Source of the DNA: Antilocapra americana
Taxonomy: Eukaryota; Chordata; Mammalia; Artiodactyla; Antilocapridae
DNA length: 64,000 nt
Assembly: GCA_007570785.1 (NCBI GenBank)
Contig: ML661885.1
Coordinates: forward strand, 37,087,771 to 37,151,770
Direction: 5' to 3'
Shown one piece after another: positions 37,161-49,719 of this stretch; positions within the stretch are counted from its first letter, which is position 1, and each line of letters opens with the position of its first letter. Under the pieces are notes generated by a model. The model was given only the letters and a program-made list of their open reading frames with translations. It did no database searches and was not told the DNA's origin. A program made the translations under genes and the position numbers.

Positions 37161-38339
37161 AGTAGAGGCTCATTCAAAGAAGCTTAAATTGTGGGGAGGG
37201 AATTACTGTGAGCAATAAGGTGAAGTGAGTAGGAGATCCTTTGGATATCTCGGAAGAGGTCTAAAACAGGGTGGAGCCTCACACTGTCTGTAGCTGATTG
37301 ATGGCTCTGAGGTTAAGTTTGGTCAAAGTACCCTGGTGGCGCTGCAATACCACACCACGACTGTGATGCAATTCCAGTCTCATATGTTTGCTTTTTAAAA
37401 TCCTACTATCAACTTCCTCTGTTTAATCATGTTTTTTTGTGCTCCACGATTTTGGGGTGTAGAGTTAGTTCTTTCACTGGTTTTCTGTTGAGAGAAAGAG
37501 TATAAACTTGTCTTTTGGGTCCCACATTATTGATCATTTTTGGTGAGAGTCAAATACTTACTTGATAACTATACTGTGCAGACCTAAACCAATCAAAATG
37601 GAGAATCAACATATTAGAAAAGATGCCAACCGATTAGAATGAGCGCTGACTGCAAATACCTGGCATGGCCATACCACAGCATACCTGCTGAATATCAGGC
37701 TGAAAAAGAGCTGTTTAGATCTGTCCCTTTCGAATGGACTTTGGCAGAACAAAAGGATCAATATAAGCAGAAATTATAGGGATTTTATTGCTCAATAGCA
37801 TAACCGCAGAGCTCAGCACAATGCCTGGCATATAGTAGACATCCATTAAATGCTTATCAGGGCATTTAATTTGGAAACTATGCTTCTAAATATTTAAATA
37901 ATACCTGTACTTAAAATTCAAGCTCTGAGTTAAATATTTTGTCCCTTTCTTGTAATTGGGCCTTGAGTCTGCTCATCTATTCCTCTTGCCCTAACCACTG
38001 CCTCATCAACATGGCATGGACCATTTCAACAAACTTCTGGTTCATCTTCCTATCTCTAGAATCTTTCTCTCTGATACAACTTCTATATTCTCTCCAAAGC
38101 ATCTCTCTGTTGCAATGTTTAAGTATTACAATCACTTATCCATGCTTCTGTTTGAGGATATGGTAATGAATAAAAAAGCATAAAGACATACATAAAGATG
38201 ACAAACAGAAATACAAGATTGTAGTTGCCTCTCAAGGGATAAGGAGGAGTTAGAAAAAGATTCAATCAGCTAACATAATTCTTTATATGCTATAAATTTA
38301 AAATTAGTTTACATACTTATAAAACACAAGAGTTGATTT
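37161..38339. other. Intergenic DNA, mostly unique
   Basis: Only a MIR/L2-like tail near 37795-37865 (ATGCCTGGCATATAGTAGAC). No coding signal. Confidence 0.45.
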
Positions 38340-38581
38340 TTAAAATTTTATTTTTATTTTTTTATTTTTGGCTGCACTGAATCTTGGTTGCTTTGCATAG
38401 ATTTTCTCTAGTTGCAAAGAGTGGAGGCTACACTTTCTTGTGATACATAGTCTTCTCAGTTGCACAAGCTTAGTTGCTCTGCAGCATACGTACTCTTCCC
38501 AGTCAGGGAATTGAACCTGCATCCCCTGCATTGGCAGGCAATCCAATCCGCTTCTTATCCACTGTGCCACCAGGGAGTTCC
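38340..38581 (-). mobile_element. CHR-type SINE
   Basis: TTTTTGGCTGCACTGAATCT, GTCAGGGAATTGAACCTGCA and the reverse head GTGCCACCAGGGAGTTCC. Confidence 0.85.
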
Positions 38582-39239
38582 AAAAGAGTTGATGTTATTG
38601 TGCTATTATTAGTAGTACTACCATTAAAATAAATAAATAACATTTTAGCTGCAGATTTATGCTTCTAGTCGTAAAAGTAACGCTGAACTTACCTTCCTTC
38701 TAAAAACAGCTATAAAACTGAACAATATATATGAAGCAACACTTTCCAGGTATGAAACAACACTCAGTGTACAACTGTGAGCTTGAGAGGAAGAAAGTCA
38801 TGGGCATTCTGGCTTTCTATCTGGGGACACTTTCCTGGCTCAGCATGAGGAGGTGCAGACCAAGCACAGTTGTCATCCTGCTGAGCTAAGGAGTCAAGGA
38901 GCAGCATTCTGGGCTGCTGAAGCAGCTGGAATTTTTGGACAGGAAACCTGAGAAAAGGAAGCTGTACAGAGAGGTGACCTTAGAAGTCAGCATGTTAATT
39001 CACCTCAATTCCTTGGCTGAGGACACTACTGTGTACAAAAAGGCTAGACTTTAGAGATCAAATATGTTGAGATTAGCTGAGAGATGATGCTGGAAGATGT
39101 TGAATTGTAGATCAGCCAGAGTGGAGACTTCTTGAGTACTTCGCACATTCAGTTGTTATTCCAGAAAAATCATGACTTAAGGAGGAGAATCATGCTCTAA
39201 GACTAAACTCAAAACTGAAACAGACCTGCCTACTATAGA

Positions 39240-39510
39240 ATTTGACAAGTCTGATGTGACCCAAAGACTTTACCAATGACTTAACAGTAATTTAAATATA
39301 AAAAGAAGTAATCTGGGTAGAATATAGTCAAACCACTGAAAACCAAAAATGGAGAGAAAATCTTTAAAGCAGTCATATTTTAAAAAATTTTGCTTAAAAA
39401 ACAGAAAGAAGAGTACAAATAATGGCTGACTTCTCATCACAGATAACGGAGGCCAGAAGACAATGGAATGATATCTTAAAGTTCTACAAAACAAAACACA
39501 GAATTCTTAC
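39240..39510 (+). mobile_element. Old L1 ORF2 fragment
   Basis: GACTTCTCATCACAGATAAC and GGCCAGAAGACAATGGAATG are a known L1 ORF2 motif pair. Confidence 0.7.
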
Positions 39511-39639
39511 CATGTAGTTGTGATGGCAGGAGTGGTAGCTACCATTTTGTAACCAGGAAGCAACCTTGAAGAAAAAATGGGCTTGTATTTTAAGGCTCCT
39601 TTTACTGGGGACTCTGTTACCTATGACTGAACACAATCT

Positions 39640-39810
39640 CTAATTAATATAGGAAATAACTTTGGCTGAGCACTTATTATTTACTAAGCTATGTTGGATG
39701 TGGTCATTTCTTTTATCATTTAAACCCCGAAAGCCCAGAAGTGGGCTTTCTATGCCTCTGCTTACAGATGAGGAAACTGAAACAGAAAAGTGAACAGTAA
39801 ACAGAAAAGC
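39640..39810 (-). mobile_element. MIR fragment
   Basis: GCTGAGCACTTATTATTTAC and CTTACAGATGAGGAAACTGA are the reverse MIR core. Confidence 0.75.
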
Positions 39811-40264
39811 TCATCTCCTTTAGGCAACCTTCCTAAAAAAAACTAACCAGTTCTTCCTCTGTATGCACCTGTCTAGAATATATCTTATCTAGCAACTGAC
39901 ATATGGACATAGAGGAAGACATCTGGGGCATATCAGAGTACCCCTTTGCAGCCTGGAATGGTATCTGATTCACCATGGCATTGCAGGTGCCTGAACAGAA
40001 TTTAATGTGTATTTTTTAAAAGTAAAATCAAGAGAATACACTGTCTTGTAGTATATTCTCTAGAGTTGTCACTGTTAAGAAGACCCAGTTGTATAGTGGA
40101 GACAAGAACCAGTGGCAATTGGGAAAGTTTTACTACTGGGAAACCAAGACCTGAGAAGTTTTTACAATCTTCAGTCTCCTGCCAGGACCACTGCTTGCTG
40201 ATGACTCAATGCTTCTTGGCGCCTTGAGTTCTATTCTGTTTTGACCAGTGTCATTCATTATATT

Positions 40265-40470
40265 ACCAGAACGTAGGAGGAAAAAAAGCACAGAACTATC
40301 TCAGTTGAAGGAAAAAGGCATCTGACAAAATTCAACATCCATTCACGACAAAAACCCTCAGCAAATTAAGGATAGGAGGAAGCATCCTCAATATGATAAA
40401 GAGGACGTGCAACAATCCTACAGTTAACATAGCAGTTAATGGGTAAATATTGAATACTTACCCCTGCCAA
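40265..40470 (+). mobile_element. Old L1 ORF2 fragment (RT region)
   Basis: GGCATCTGACAAAATTCAAC, CAAAAACCCTCAGCAAATTA and AACATAGCAGTTAATGGG correspond to L1 reverse transcriptase coding sequence. Confidence 0.75.
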
Positions 40471-40754
40471 GCCTGGAAGTCTTGGGCAGGACTTCCAGGA
40501 AAGCTTTCAAAATAGAAGTTTCTGCCACCATCACAAAATAGAGCATTCCTATGAAATCTTACAAGCTGTAAAATGACTTAAAGTAAAGAAGCGATTACCT
40601 TAGGACCTGTCTTGCTAAGGGATGAACAGATAAAGCAAGGTGCTCACAGGCACAGTTCAAAGCTGTGGCAGCTTGATGCTGAGATGGTGAGTGAAGTTCC
40701 TGGGGAAGGAGCTTGGCAGGGTCGCTCTTGCTGCTTGGTGTGACTAGTGACTCT

Positions 40755-41074
40755 AGAAGTGAAAGTGAAAGTCACTTAGCCGTGTTTGACTCTTTGCAAC
40801 CCCATGGACTGTACAGTCCATAGAATTCTCTAGGCCAGAATACTGGAGTGAGTAGCCTTTCCCTTCTCCACGGGATCTTCCCAACCCAGGAATTGAACCC
40901 AGGTCTCCCACATTACAGGTGGATTCTTTACCAGTTGAGCCATAAGGAAAGCCCAAGAATACTGGAGTGGGTAACCTATCCCTTCTCCAGTGGATCTTCC
41001 CAACCCAGAAATCGAACCAGGGTCTCCTGCATTGCAGGCAGATTCTTTACAAAACTGAGCTATCAGGGAAGCCC
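40755..41074 (-). mobile_element. Composite Bov-tA SINE, three units
   Basis: One BovA unit (AAGTGAAAGTGAAAGTCACT) is followed by two reversed tRNA-derived units, each ending with a CAGGTCTCCCACATT- or AGGGTCTCCTGCATT-type box and GGGAAGCCC/GGAAAGCCC. Same architecture as the SINE in the RIMS2 intron. Confidence 0.9.
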
Positions 41075-41291
41075 ACTGACTGTATAAGAGCACTGCAAAC
41101 AAACGCTGAACACTATTTTTGCTTTCACTAACAGTGAAAAGTGAAAAGAGTACTAATGTAGGTTTTTACTAAAGGTGAAGTGGTACCAAGTGGAGGATGC
41201 CTGTATTTCCCCACCTGATGGTACCCTTTACTGCTCATGAAGAACTAGATCTTTGGTTTTGGGAGTTTGGAATTATTTCTCTAACAGTCTT

Positions 41292-41866
41292 TTTTTTTTT
41301 TTTTTTATTGGTTTTGCCATACAATGACATGAAATCGCCATGGGTTTACATATGCTCCCCCTCCAGAACCCCCCTCCCTCCTCCCTCCCCCTGGGAAATC
41401 TCGGTGCACAAGCCCTGAGCATCAATCCTGGGCTGTCGATTGATTTCACATATGACAATCAACATGTTTCAATGCCATTCTCCCATATCATCCCACCCTT
41501 GCCCTCTTCCACAGAGTCCACGTGTCTGTTCTATAGATCTGCGTTCCTTTTGCTGTCTCGCATGCAGGGTTCTCGTTACCATCTTTCTAAATTCCATATA
41601 TATGCGTTAGTATACTGTATTGTTGTTTTTCCATCTGGCTTACTTCACTCTGGATAATAGGCTCCAGTTCCGTCCACCTGAGTAGAACTGATTCAAATGA
41701 ATATTTTTAATGCTGAGTAATATTCCATTGTGTATATGTACCACAGCTTTCTTATCCATTCGTCAGTTGATGGGCATCTAGATTGCTTCCATGTCCTGGC
41801 TATTGTAAACAATGTGGCAATAAACATTGGGGTACACGTGGCTCTTTCAATTCTGGCCTCGGTTAG
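41292..41866 (-). mobile_element. Young-looking 5'-truncated ruminant L1
   Basis: A T-tract (antisense poly-A) at 41292 is followed by TTTTGCCATACAATGACATG, L1 3' UTR, and the antisense ORF2 end AGTAATATTCCATTGTGTAT. A perfect 14-base duplication TCTCTAACAGTCTT lies at 41278-41291 and 41867-41880. Long poly-A and intact duplication suggest recent insertion. Confidence 0.94.
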
Positions 41867-42785
41867 TCTCTAACAGTCTTGAGGCACCAAGTTTTTACCT
41901 AAAGGTTGACTGCCTTGTCAACCTTGAGTGCTCGGCACCTGTCAGAACTCAGAATATTCAGGACCAACCAGTCCTTCCTCTGGCCCCCATGTTCCCACAT
42001 CACTGGGGATTTGGGGGGCTGCTTTGATTTTTGTTTGGCTAGTTTTGTTTACTATGTCACAAGCAACTTATATAAGCTTCCTGGCTGTTATCATCAGGGC
42101 CCCACTGGAGTTTCCAGGGATCCTGATGTTCTTGAGTGGACACCCAAGAAGTCTTTAGTCCCTGGCAGACTGTCAGCTAGACTTATGACAGAGGGGAGCC
42201 CAGACTCTGGAGGTGAGACCCAGAAAAGAGCCTGACCTGCTTCTTGCTTAGGAAGCATCCAAAGAAGCTGCATTAGCAGGAAAGTGAGGATCTGCCCATG
42301 GGGATCTTGAGGTCGCCCTGCTCCCATCCAGAATTATCTTCCAGGAGCCGGGACTTCCCCTCCCATTGCCAATGCTCCTGGACACACAGAGCCAGCCCAT
42401 ATGGAGTGAACTCTCCCGGGGTATTATTTAAGTCCTAGCTTTTGGATGACTGCCCAGCTCTGCCTGCCCAGCTGCTTCCATCTGAGAAGGCCCTGAGCTA
42501 CCTTCCTGCTTGAGATTTCTCACTGTCATCTTTCTTGCTTGCAGGCCTGACAGTGGGCTGCTGAATCCACTGAGAGTACCTTCATTTCCAGGAGGGGAAT
42601 TAGATAAAGTCTGCTATTAGCTCAGCAGAACCACCTCCAAAGCCAGCAGTTAGTGCCCTGAATTTCTAGACGGATCTATCTGTTTCCTTAGGAACACTTG
42701 TAACTTCAATGAGTCAGACCAGCTAAGAATGAAACAATTTTTAAGACATTTTAATTAATTGCTTATACTCATAATAGTTAAGTTG

Positions 42786-42868
42786 GTGCTGGACAGGGAA
42801 GCCTAGCGTGCTGCAGTCCAGGGGGTCACAGAGCCAGACACTACTGAGCGATTGAACTGAACTGATAA
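42786..42868 (+). mobile_element. BovB 3' tail
   Basis: GCTGGACAGGGAAGCCTAGC to GAGCGATTGAACTGAACTG: the last ~80 bases of BovB. Confidence 0.85.
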
Positions 42869-42879
42869 TAGTTGAATTT

Positions 42880-43085
42880 GCAAGCCCTTATTTTATATTT
42901 TCATGGTGCTGTGTGTTCTACATACATACTCTCATTTAATCCTTATGGCAACCCAAAGCATTGGATAATTTTACTATTTTTATTTTGTAGTGGTGGGTAC
43001 TGAGATTCAGACTATAAATGATACTGTCAAGGACAAACACTAAGTAAGTGGCAGAACTGGGAACCAGCCAATAGAATGCAATTCT
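42880..43085 (-). mobile_element. MIR
   Basis: ACTCTCATTTAATCCTTATG, GAGATTCAGACTATAAATGA and AAGTGGCAGAACTGGGAACC follow the reverse MIR order. Confidence 0.72.
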
Positions 43086-44112
43086 AAAACACAGAAACAA
43101 ACAAAAAACCCAAAACTAGTTTGTTGAGTAGAAGCTAGTCATTTACACTCTTGGGGGTAAGTCACTATTTCATTTCATAGTCATCACAGTGAGGAAGAAG
43201 ATACTGGTCATGATCAGACAGTGCCCTAGAGCTTTTAATTGATGTGCTAAAAAATTCAGAGGATATAAGGATGATTCCCTGGCAGGTGTGGTAATGGCCA
43301 GAGAAGCATGCAAAAACCAAGGAAAAACAAATCATTCTAATATTCCAACAAGAAAAAAGGGAAAGGCAGACAAAACAGAAATATATAAATCAAACATATA
43401 AGTGAAAAGTCTAATTACAGAGTGGTTCCACTCTGATGAGAAAAGGAAGAGGCAGGCGTCCATTAGTGAGGCAAGGAGCATCTGGGTGTGTATCTATGGG
43501 AAGAGTGGCAGAGGCTGGAATATAGTGAGCCGGAGAAAATGCTGACGGTAATAAAAATGGCTCTTTTAGGGCTTTGGGGAAAAGGAGTTTTCAAAGACCC
43601 ATTGCTCAGAGGTAATGGTGGAAAAATATGAAAGCATTTTTCTAATTCTCTTTTGTTTCTTTTGTCTGAGACTGGGAAAAGAGTCTTTAAGGGGAAATGG
43701 CAGGACAAAACAGAAAAACAAAAATAACTAAAGAACAGGAATTGATGTCCATGATAAGGAAAAGAACTGCCATTAGTGAGTGCCTAGTTCATGACAAGCC
43801 CATATCTATGTTCTGATCAGACTTCAATAATAAATCAGAGAAGTAGGTACTATAATCAGCAATGCCTTCCTCTTTCCCCATCTCTCCTCCCATACCTGTG
43901 CTTTGTTAGCACCTTGCAGTAGGAGGCACATATAACAAAAGTGGTAAATCTATATTTCAGCAAGTCATTTGAGAATGGCTCTGTGGATTGCCTGAGGATA
44001 AAGAGGTAAGATGCATGGTGGATGATGGTAAGGTGACATGGTCTCATAATTGATTGAACAACTCTGCTGTCAGAGGACCCCAGAGGTTTGCATCTGGATA
44101 TACCACTTAGTA
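43086..44112. other. Intergenic DNA, mostly unique
   Basis: A weak reverse MIR (43740-43870, AGAGAAGTAGGTACTATAAT) is the only repeat suspected. No coding signal. Confidence 0.45.
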
Positions 44113-44315
44113 GGGCTTCCCTGGTAGCTCATCTGGTAAAGAATCTATCTGCAATGCAGGAGATCCTGGTTTGATCCCTGGGTCAGGAAGATCCCCAGAG
44201 AAGGGATATTCCACTCCAGTATTCTTGCCTGGAAAACTCCATGGACAGAGTCTGGCAGACTACAGTCAATGGAGTCCCAAAGAGTTGGATACAACTGAGC
44301 GACTAAGCACAGCAC
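44113..44315 (+). mobile_element. Bov-tA SINE
   Basis: AGGGCTTCCCTGGTAGCTCA to GAGTTGGATACAACTGAGCG. Confidence 0.92.
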
Positions 44316-44329
44316 AGCATACTCCTTAT

Positions 44330-44445
44330 CAGATGGGAAACTTTGTTCACATTATTTAAACTATCTGAGCTGCAGTTTTCTTATCTGCAAAATAAAGATA
44401 ATAACATGATTTACTTCACAAGGATTGCTAGATTACATATATTAA
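44330..44445 (+). mobile_element. MIR fragment between two SINEs
   Basis: GAGCTGCAGTTTTCTTATCT followed by GCAAAATAAAGATAATAACA matches the MIR 3' half. Confidence 0.6.
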
Positions 44446-44657
44446 GGGCATCTTGAGGCTCAGACAGTAAAGAGTCTGCCTGCAGTGTGAGAGACCCAGG
44501 TTCAATCCCTGGGTCAGGAAGATCCCCTGGAGAAGGGAATGGCAACTCACTCCACTATTTTTGCCTGGAGAATCCCAAGGACAGAGGAGCCTGGCAGCTA
44601 TGGTCCCTGGGGTCACAAAGAACTAGACATGACTGAGTGACTAACATGTTCACTTTC
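44446..44657 (+). mobile_element. Bov-tA SINE
   Basis: GGGCATCTTGAGGCTCAGAC to GACATGACTGAGTGACTAAC. Confidence 0.9.
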
Positions 44658-44929
44658 ATAAACTATAATATATTACATGTTAATAACTATTATTATCTAG
44701 CAATTATCAATAGAGGGTCAAAGCTTTGATCTTGACCCTATATTAGTCAACATTTAATAATGGAAGAAAAACAGAGGAAACACCTTTATCAAATTTTCAG
44801 GTAACCCAGAGCAGGCAATTAAAGCAGATACATTTGATATTCTTAATAATTCAGAGTTTATGCTAAAGTTAGGCTGGAATATTCAACAAACCCAATTAGA
44901 AAAAATAACTTATCGGGAATGAACTTTTA

Positions 44930-45110
44930 GGGACTTCCTTGGTGGTCCAGTGGTTAAGAATCTGCCTGCCAATGCAGGTGACAGGGTTCAACCTCTGGTT
45001 AGGGAAGAAAGATGATAGCATCTGGTCCCATCACCTCCAGTGGCCGCAACTAGAGAAAGCTCAGGAACAACAATGAAGATTCAGCACAATCATAAATAAA
45101 TAAAGACTGT
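44930..45110 (+). mobile_element. CHR-type SINE
   Basis: GGGACTTCCTTGGTGGTCCA head, AGGGTTCAACCTCTGG box B and a TAAATAAATAAAG tail. Confidence 0.8.
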
Positions 45111-45439
45111 GGCTTCTGTGGTTAGCCAAAAACAAAATTTCACAAGGACAGAATGAGGAAGCTGTTCACTAAAGGAGGGCCTGGGAGAGTTGGTTGACCT
45201 CGAGCCCAGTCTGAAAGAGCTGTGTGAGGTGGCTGCATAAAAAAACAAGACAATTATAAACTGTGTTTATAAAAGTAGAGGCCACAGAATAGTATCCATA
45301 CTATTGTTGGGCCCATATCCATTTGGGATCCTCTGTTTAATTCTAGAGACCATTTTAAAGGACAAGCATTGATTTCTAGTCAATGAGAAATGGTTGAAAG
45401 GATTAGAAGTGCCTGGGAGAGAGGAGTAAATAGTGATAG

Positions 45440-45920
45440 TGATAATTATAATCACCATCACCACAGAATGGTTAATACTTACTGAGTACCTACTATGTAG
45501 AATTAATATCTGTTACCTCATTTAATCCTCTCAAATACTTTGGGAACTGGGTACCATTATCCCTGTTTCCCCATTTATTAGCTGATAAAGCAGACTTGAG
45601 AGGCTGGGAGCTCACTCGAGGTTGTAAAGCTGGAAGTGAAGGAGCATATATTTGAATCCAAGCATTCTTATCTAGTGGCTGAGTGGTAAAGAATCCACCT
45701 GCAATGCAGGAGATATGGTCTGGAAAGATCCCCTGGAGAAGGACATGGCAACCCCCCCCAGTATTCTTGCCTAAGAAATCCCATGGACAGAGGAGCCTGG
45801 TGGGTTACAGTCCACGGGGTTGCAAAAGAGTTGGATATGATTCAGCAGCTTAAGAACAACAAAATTCTTATCTAGAACATGTACTTTTAGCCAGCTTGTT
45901 ATCCTGCTTTCTAAGAGCTG
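45440..45920 (-). mobile_element. MIR interrupted by a SINE
   Basis: TGAGTACCTACTATGTAGAA, TACCTCATTTAATCCTCTCA and CATATATTTGAATCCAAGCA are reverse MIR; the last part resumes after the SINE at about 45876. Confidence 0.75.
45676..45863 (+). mobile_element. Bov-tA SINE inside MIR
   Basis: TGGCTGAGTGGTAAAGAATC to GATTCAGCAGCTTAAGAACA, with the perfect 12-base duplication ATTCTTATCTAG at 45664-45675 and 45864-45875. Confidence 0.94.
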
Positions 45921-45995
45921 GGAAAAATTATGATAGCTAACTTAAAATATTCTATCGTGTGGAACAGAGGTCAGCCCTTGGTTGTATAGTTCTAG

Positions 45996-46200
45996 TATGC
46001 ATGCATGCTAAGTCACTTCAGTTGTGTCCGACTCTTTGTGAGGCCACGGACTGCAGCCCACCAGGCTCCTACATCCATGGGATTCTCCAGGCCGGAATAC
46101 TGCATGCCCTCCTCCGGGGAATCTCCAGAATTTGAACCCTCGTCTCCTGGGGCTCCTGCCTCGAAGGCAAATTCTTTACCACTGAGCCACCAGGAAAGCC
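45996..46200 (-). mobile_element. BovA2/Bov-tA SINE
   Basis: AAGTCACTTCAGTTGTGTCC to GAGCCACCAGGAAAGCC. Confidence 0.9.
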
Positions 46201-46214
46201 TGTAGTCCTGGAAG

Positions 46215-47000
46215 ATAATGCTAATACAATAGGAAAGAAATTTTGTATTCTATCACAGGTTGATCACTAGAGGGATGTTGCCTATAAGCTTCAATTATAC
46301 ATAATGGCCCATCTCTGGGAACCCTGCCTCCCAGGTAATAAGCTTCAAGCTAAAAAGCTTTGTTTAGCTCACAAGAAACATCCTGACCAGGCCCACCTGT
46401 GAATGACTGCAGGGAGGAAGAAATTAACACGTTCCCTCCAAAGGCTGATGGGAACTAGGAAGTGCTTGACTTTACAGCCTCCCCTTTTGGTCTGTGCATG
46501 AGCTAAGTTGCTTTAGTCGTTTCCAACTCTTTGCGACCCTATGGACTCTAGCCCGCCAGACTTCTCTGTCCATGGGATTCTCCAGGCAAGAATACCAAAG
46601 TGGGTTGCTGTGCCCTACTCCAGGGGATATTTTAGACCCAGGGATCGAACCAGAGTTTCTATATGTCTGTCTTGGGAGGTGGGTTCTTTACCACTAGCCT
46701 CAATAAAAGAAGCCTAAGTTCTAACTCAGACAAGATGGTTCTTGGGGCATAGGTTCACCATATCGCTGGTCTTCCAGCTCTCTGAATCAGGTTGTTATTC
46801 CTTGCTCCAACAGCTCGGTCTGTCGTACGCAGGCAGGATGAGTTTGGACTTGGTAACACTGAAGCCCAGCAAGTTTTGAATTCCAGAAGAGAGATTTAGG
46901 CTAGGTGTTAGGAAGGGGAGTCTAACTGTGAGAGACTGTGGGATGGGCTGCATTGACGAGTTGCTCTCTCCACTCGTCAAGCAGAGGCTGTGTGGCCAGC
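46215..47000 (+). mobile_element. LTR-like repeat, copy 1 (interrupted by a SINE)
   Basis: This segment is clearly related to 53094-54930. Shared stretches include AATTATACATAATGGCCCAT, GATGGGAACTAGGAAGTG, GATTTAGGCTAGGTGTT and AAGCAGAGG, in the same order and orientation. The pairing, the TATA box in copy 2 and about 6 kb of spacing suggest 5' and 3' LTRs of a decayed endogenous retrovirus. A locus duplication is the alternative. Family not identified; ends are approximate. Confidence 0.55.
46491..46700 (-). mobile_element. BovA2/Bov-tA SINE inside LTR-like copy 1
   Basis: AAGTTGCTTTAGTCGTTTCC to GGTTCTTTACCACTAGCCT. It interrupts copy 1 just where copy 2 carries its TATA box. Confidence 0.88.
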
Positions 47001-49078
47001 AGGGACTGGAAATTTTTCAGGTAAGGCCTTAGCAGCTGCTGGGACCACTTGTCATGAGGATCCTTGCTTCAAAATTCCCCGAAGCAGCAGCAGCTACCCC
47101 AGAGCTTGACACCTGGAGCAAGGAATCATTTGGTTGCTGACAGCTCCGTATAGTAGGGTAGGTCACTCCAGTGTGTTCAGCTGGGAACTTTCTGTTTGTT
47201 TGTTGTTGTTGTTTTCCGTTAGAATAAGCCAATTTATTTTACATTTGAGTGGGGTGTCCTGTTGGAGAGAGGAAATAGTTGTTGGATTTCTACCCGATTT
47301 GTGAACCAGTTCATTTATCTCTTTGGATGCTAGCATTTTACGTATGAGGTTTGTGTGTCGTGTGTCTTAAATTTCTGTCTTTAGAAATGGGGAATGTTTC
47401 AGCGATCCCTGAAGTCCTCTGGGGCACTTTTTGGATAAGTGATCTGACTTATGATTTACAGCTGTGAACCCACGGGTAAGAGGGTTAGCATGGGCTGCTG
47501 TGCTTGCTATGTTAATATGTTGTTTATGGTCTCCTGTGGCGCTGGGATGTGTAAAACCCAAGACCAAGTTTGACGTTTTATTTAGGATTATCTGTTTGTC
47601 CTTTATTGTTTCTCCACTTACAGCCAAATCAGTTGTGATATTTAAAACTTTTGCTAATGTCAAATGGAGGAAAGGAACAGAAAAAAAATAATAAACCTGG
47701 CTGCTCTTCTCCAAGAGTGGGACATTCCCAGGAAGAAGAGAAAGGTTCCACTTGGTTACTAAAATCACCAAAAGCTACAAATAGAAATAGAAGTGTGTTT
47801 TCCGTAGATATTACTACAAAGGGTTTAGTCATTCAGAAAGGTGACTTTTATTTGTCCCATCTGTCAAAAACCCAATTTGAATCGCTTCTTTAGTAACTGA
47901 TAGGTTTTTCATTGTTGTACTTGATTCAGAGTTACACTTTGGAATGGAAACTATGATGTCCTGTGTTTTTTTGTTTGCTTGTTTTTATTGGTTACTTTAT
48001 ATATATTTATTTTAGTTTGTAAAATGTAAACACAGACTAGTTCATTGGCAGAAATAGATTAATAAATGTCTCTGCATCAGTGTATCATGCCTTGTATTTC
48101 CTTTGACATTCAATGTCAAATCATAAATGAACTTCTTTTAAGATGACTTTGCCCTCTTATATAACAAAATAGCTATTAAAATGTTTATGTTTTATGAAAA
48201 TAACATATATTAATGGCAAACAATAAAATATAAAAATAAGACATGAACATATATTTATATGATATACAATATTTGCATGATATATAATGTTTATATGGTA
48301 AACAATATTATCTTCTATTTGGTATAAAGTTACTTGTGTAAATTTTAAAAATGCTATTAATGTGTATCAATCTTATATCTCACTTTTTACAATTCAAACT
48401 TTGCTTGAACTCCAATTTTTATTTTCCAGTAGAAATGGGAAAAATGGGAAATTATTTAAACTATTGACATAATCTCTGTCTGTTCTTCATTATGAAAATG
48501 TATTTAGTATTTCCCCTTTGACCTCCTCCCCAGCATTTTGATTAAAGCCTCATCAGAATCCTAGTTTCCTATGGTGCATTTCATACACTGGTGTTGACCC
48601 AAGAGATTGTATTTCTGATCTCCTCAATTTAGGTTTTCTCTTCACATCTAGAGGATGCATAAATACATTTTTTCAATGTAAATATGTTTAAAATGAAAGT
48701 AGTCAACCTTAGTCCTTTTCATGAAGTCCAGATCTGTTTGCTTTCATATTCATACAAAAATAGTATGAGAACACTCCAATATACAACTAACAAAAAGGGT
48801 AATCATAATATCAATGATTCTAGTGCACTAATATAGCAGGAAACCTGTATTTCAATGACACTCCTTATCTTTATTTTGTCATCTGTAAAAGGAAAGGTTA
48901 CAGATCTGTCCCTTTATTTATCTTTCTTCCTCTTGTTAATTCTCTCTTTCTGCAGCCAACATCTTTAGAGAAAGATGCTCATTAACAGATGAACATGCCC
49001 AAAGAGGATTCAATAAACTCATTCCAAACTCCCTTGCTGCTAGGAAAAGACATGTTTCATTGACTCTGTCAAGTACAT
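47001..49078 (+). other. Possible internal remnant of the LTR element, then AT-rich unique DNA
   Basis: A pyrimidine tract and TTTAG precede an ATG at 47387 that begins a short frame with Met-Gly-Asn, as many retroviral Gag proteins do (myristoylation signal). The frame stops after about 26 codons. No protease, polymerase or envelope motif is recognisable. From about 47900 the sequence is AT-rich with no assignable content. The retroviral reading is weak and rests mainly on the flanking repeats. Confidence 0.3.
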
Positions 49079-49286
49079 CTGCTCAGTTGCTCAGTCATGT
49101 CCAACACTTTTGTGACCCCATGGACTGTAGCCCACTGGGCTCCTCTGTCCATGGGGATTCTCCTGGCAAGAATACTGGAGTGGGTTGCCATTTCCTCCTC
49201 CAGGGGATCTTCTCGCCTTAGGGATCGAACCTGTATCTCCTGCATTGCAGGTGGATTCTTTACTGCTGAGCTACCTGGGAAACCCC
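49079..49286 (-). mobile_element. BovA2/Bov-tA SINE
   Basis: TGCTCAGTTGCTCAGTCATG to GAGCTACCTGGGAAACCCC; imperfect flanks containing TCAAGTACA and TCAAGCACA. Confidence 0.88.
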
Positions 49287-49719
49287 TATCAAGCACACAT
49301 GCATAAAAGAAAAATATGAGGAAGAACCTAATGCAATTTATAAACTCATTTTGTAGCAAAACACTTGGGGCAATCAACTCATGTTTATATATTTACTATT
49401 AATTTATATCATACTTCCCAAATGCTCAAATTTGGTACCTTCTGGGAGACAATCCTAAGGGCTTGGAATAAATGATCTGCATCAATAAAAATCCATAGTG
49501 ACATTTTTTTCAAGAGTCAAAATATGTAGATTTGGAAAAGAAGGTAGAGAAGTATAAATTATACCTCTATTACAATTTCTGATCTATTCATCTAAGAAGA
49601 GATGAATTATTTTGTTCTTCACTGCAGCAATTTGGACTCTACTCTTTGTAGGGCTGGGGTGTTTTTGCTTGGTTGCTTGCTTATTTTTTGCTGCCTTGAC
49701 AGTAATTGCAGTTACCTTA

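Noticed and set aside
36862..37161. 99-codon plus-strand frame and 123-codon minus-strand frame
   Set aside because: Both are translations of the two-unit BovA2 SINE and its flanks.
47367..47771. 134-codon minus-strand frame in the suspected retroviral interior
   Set aside because: It runs opposite to the LTR orientation and shows no known motif; likely chance.
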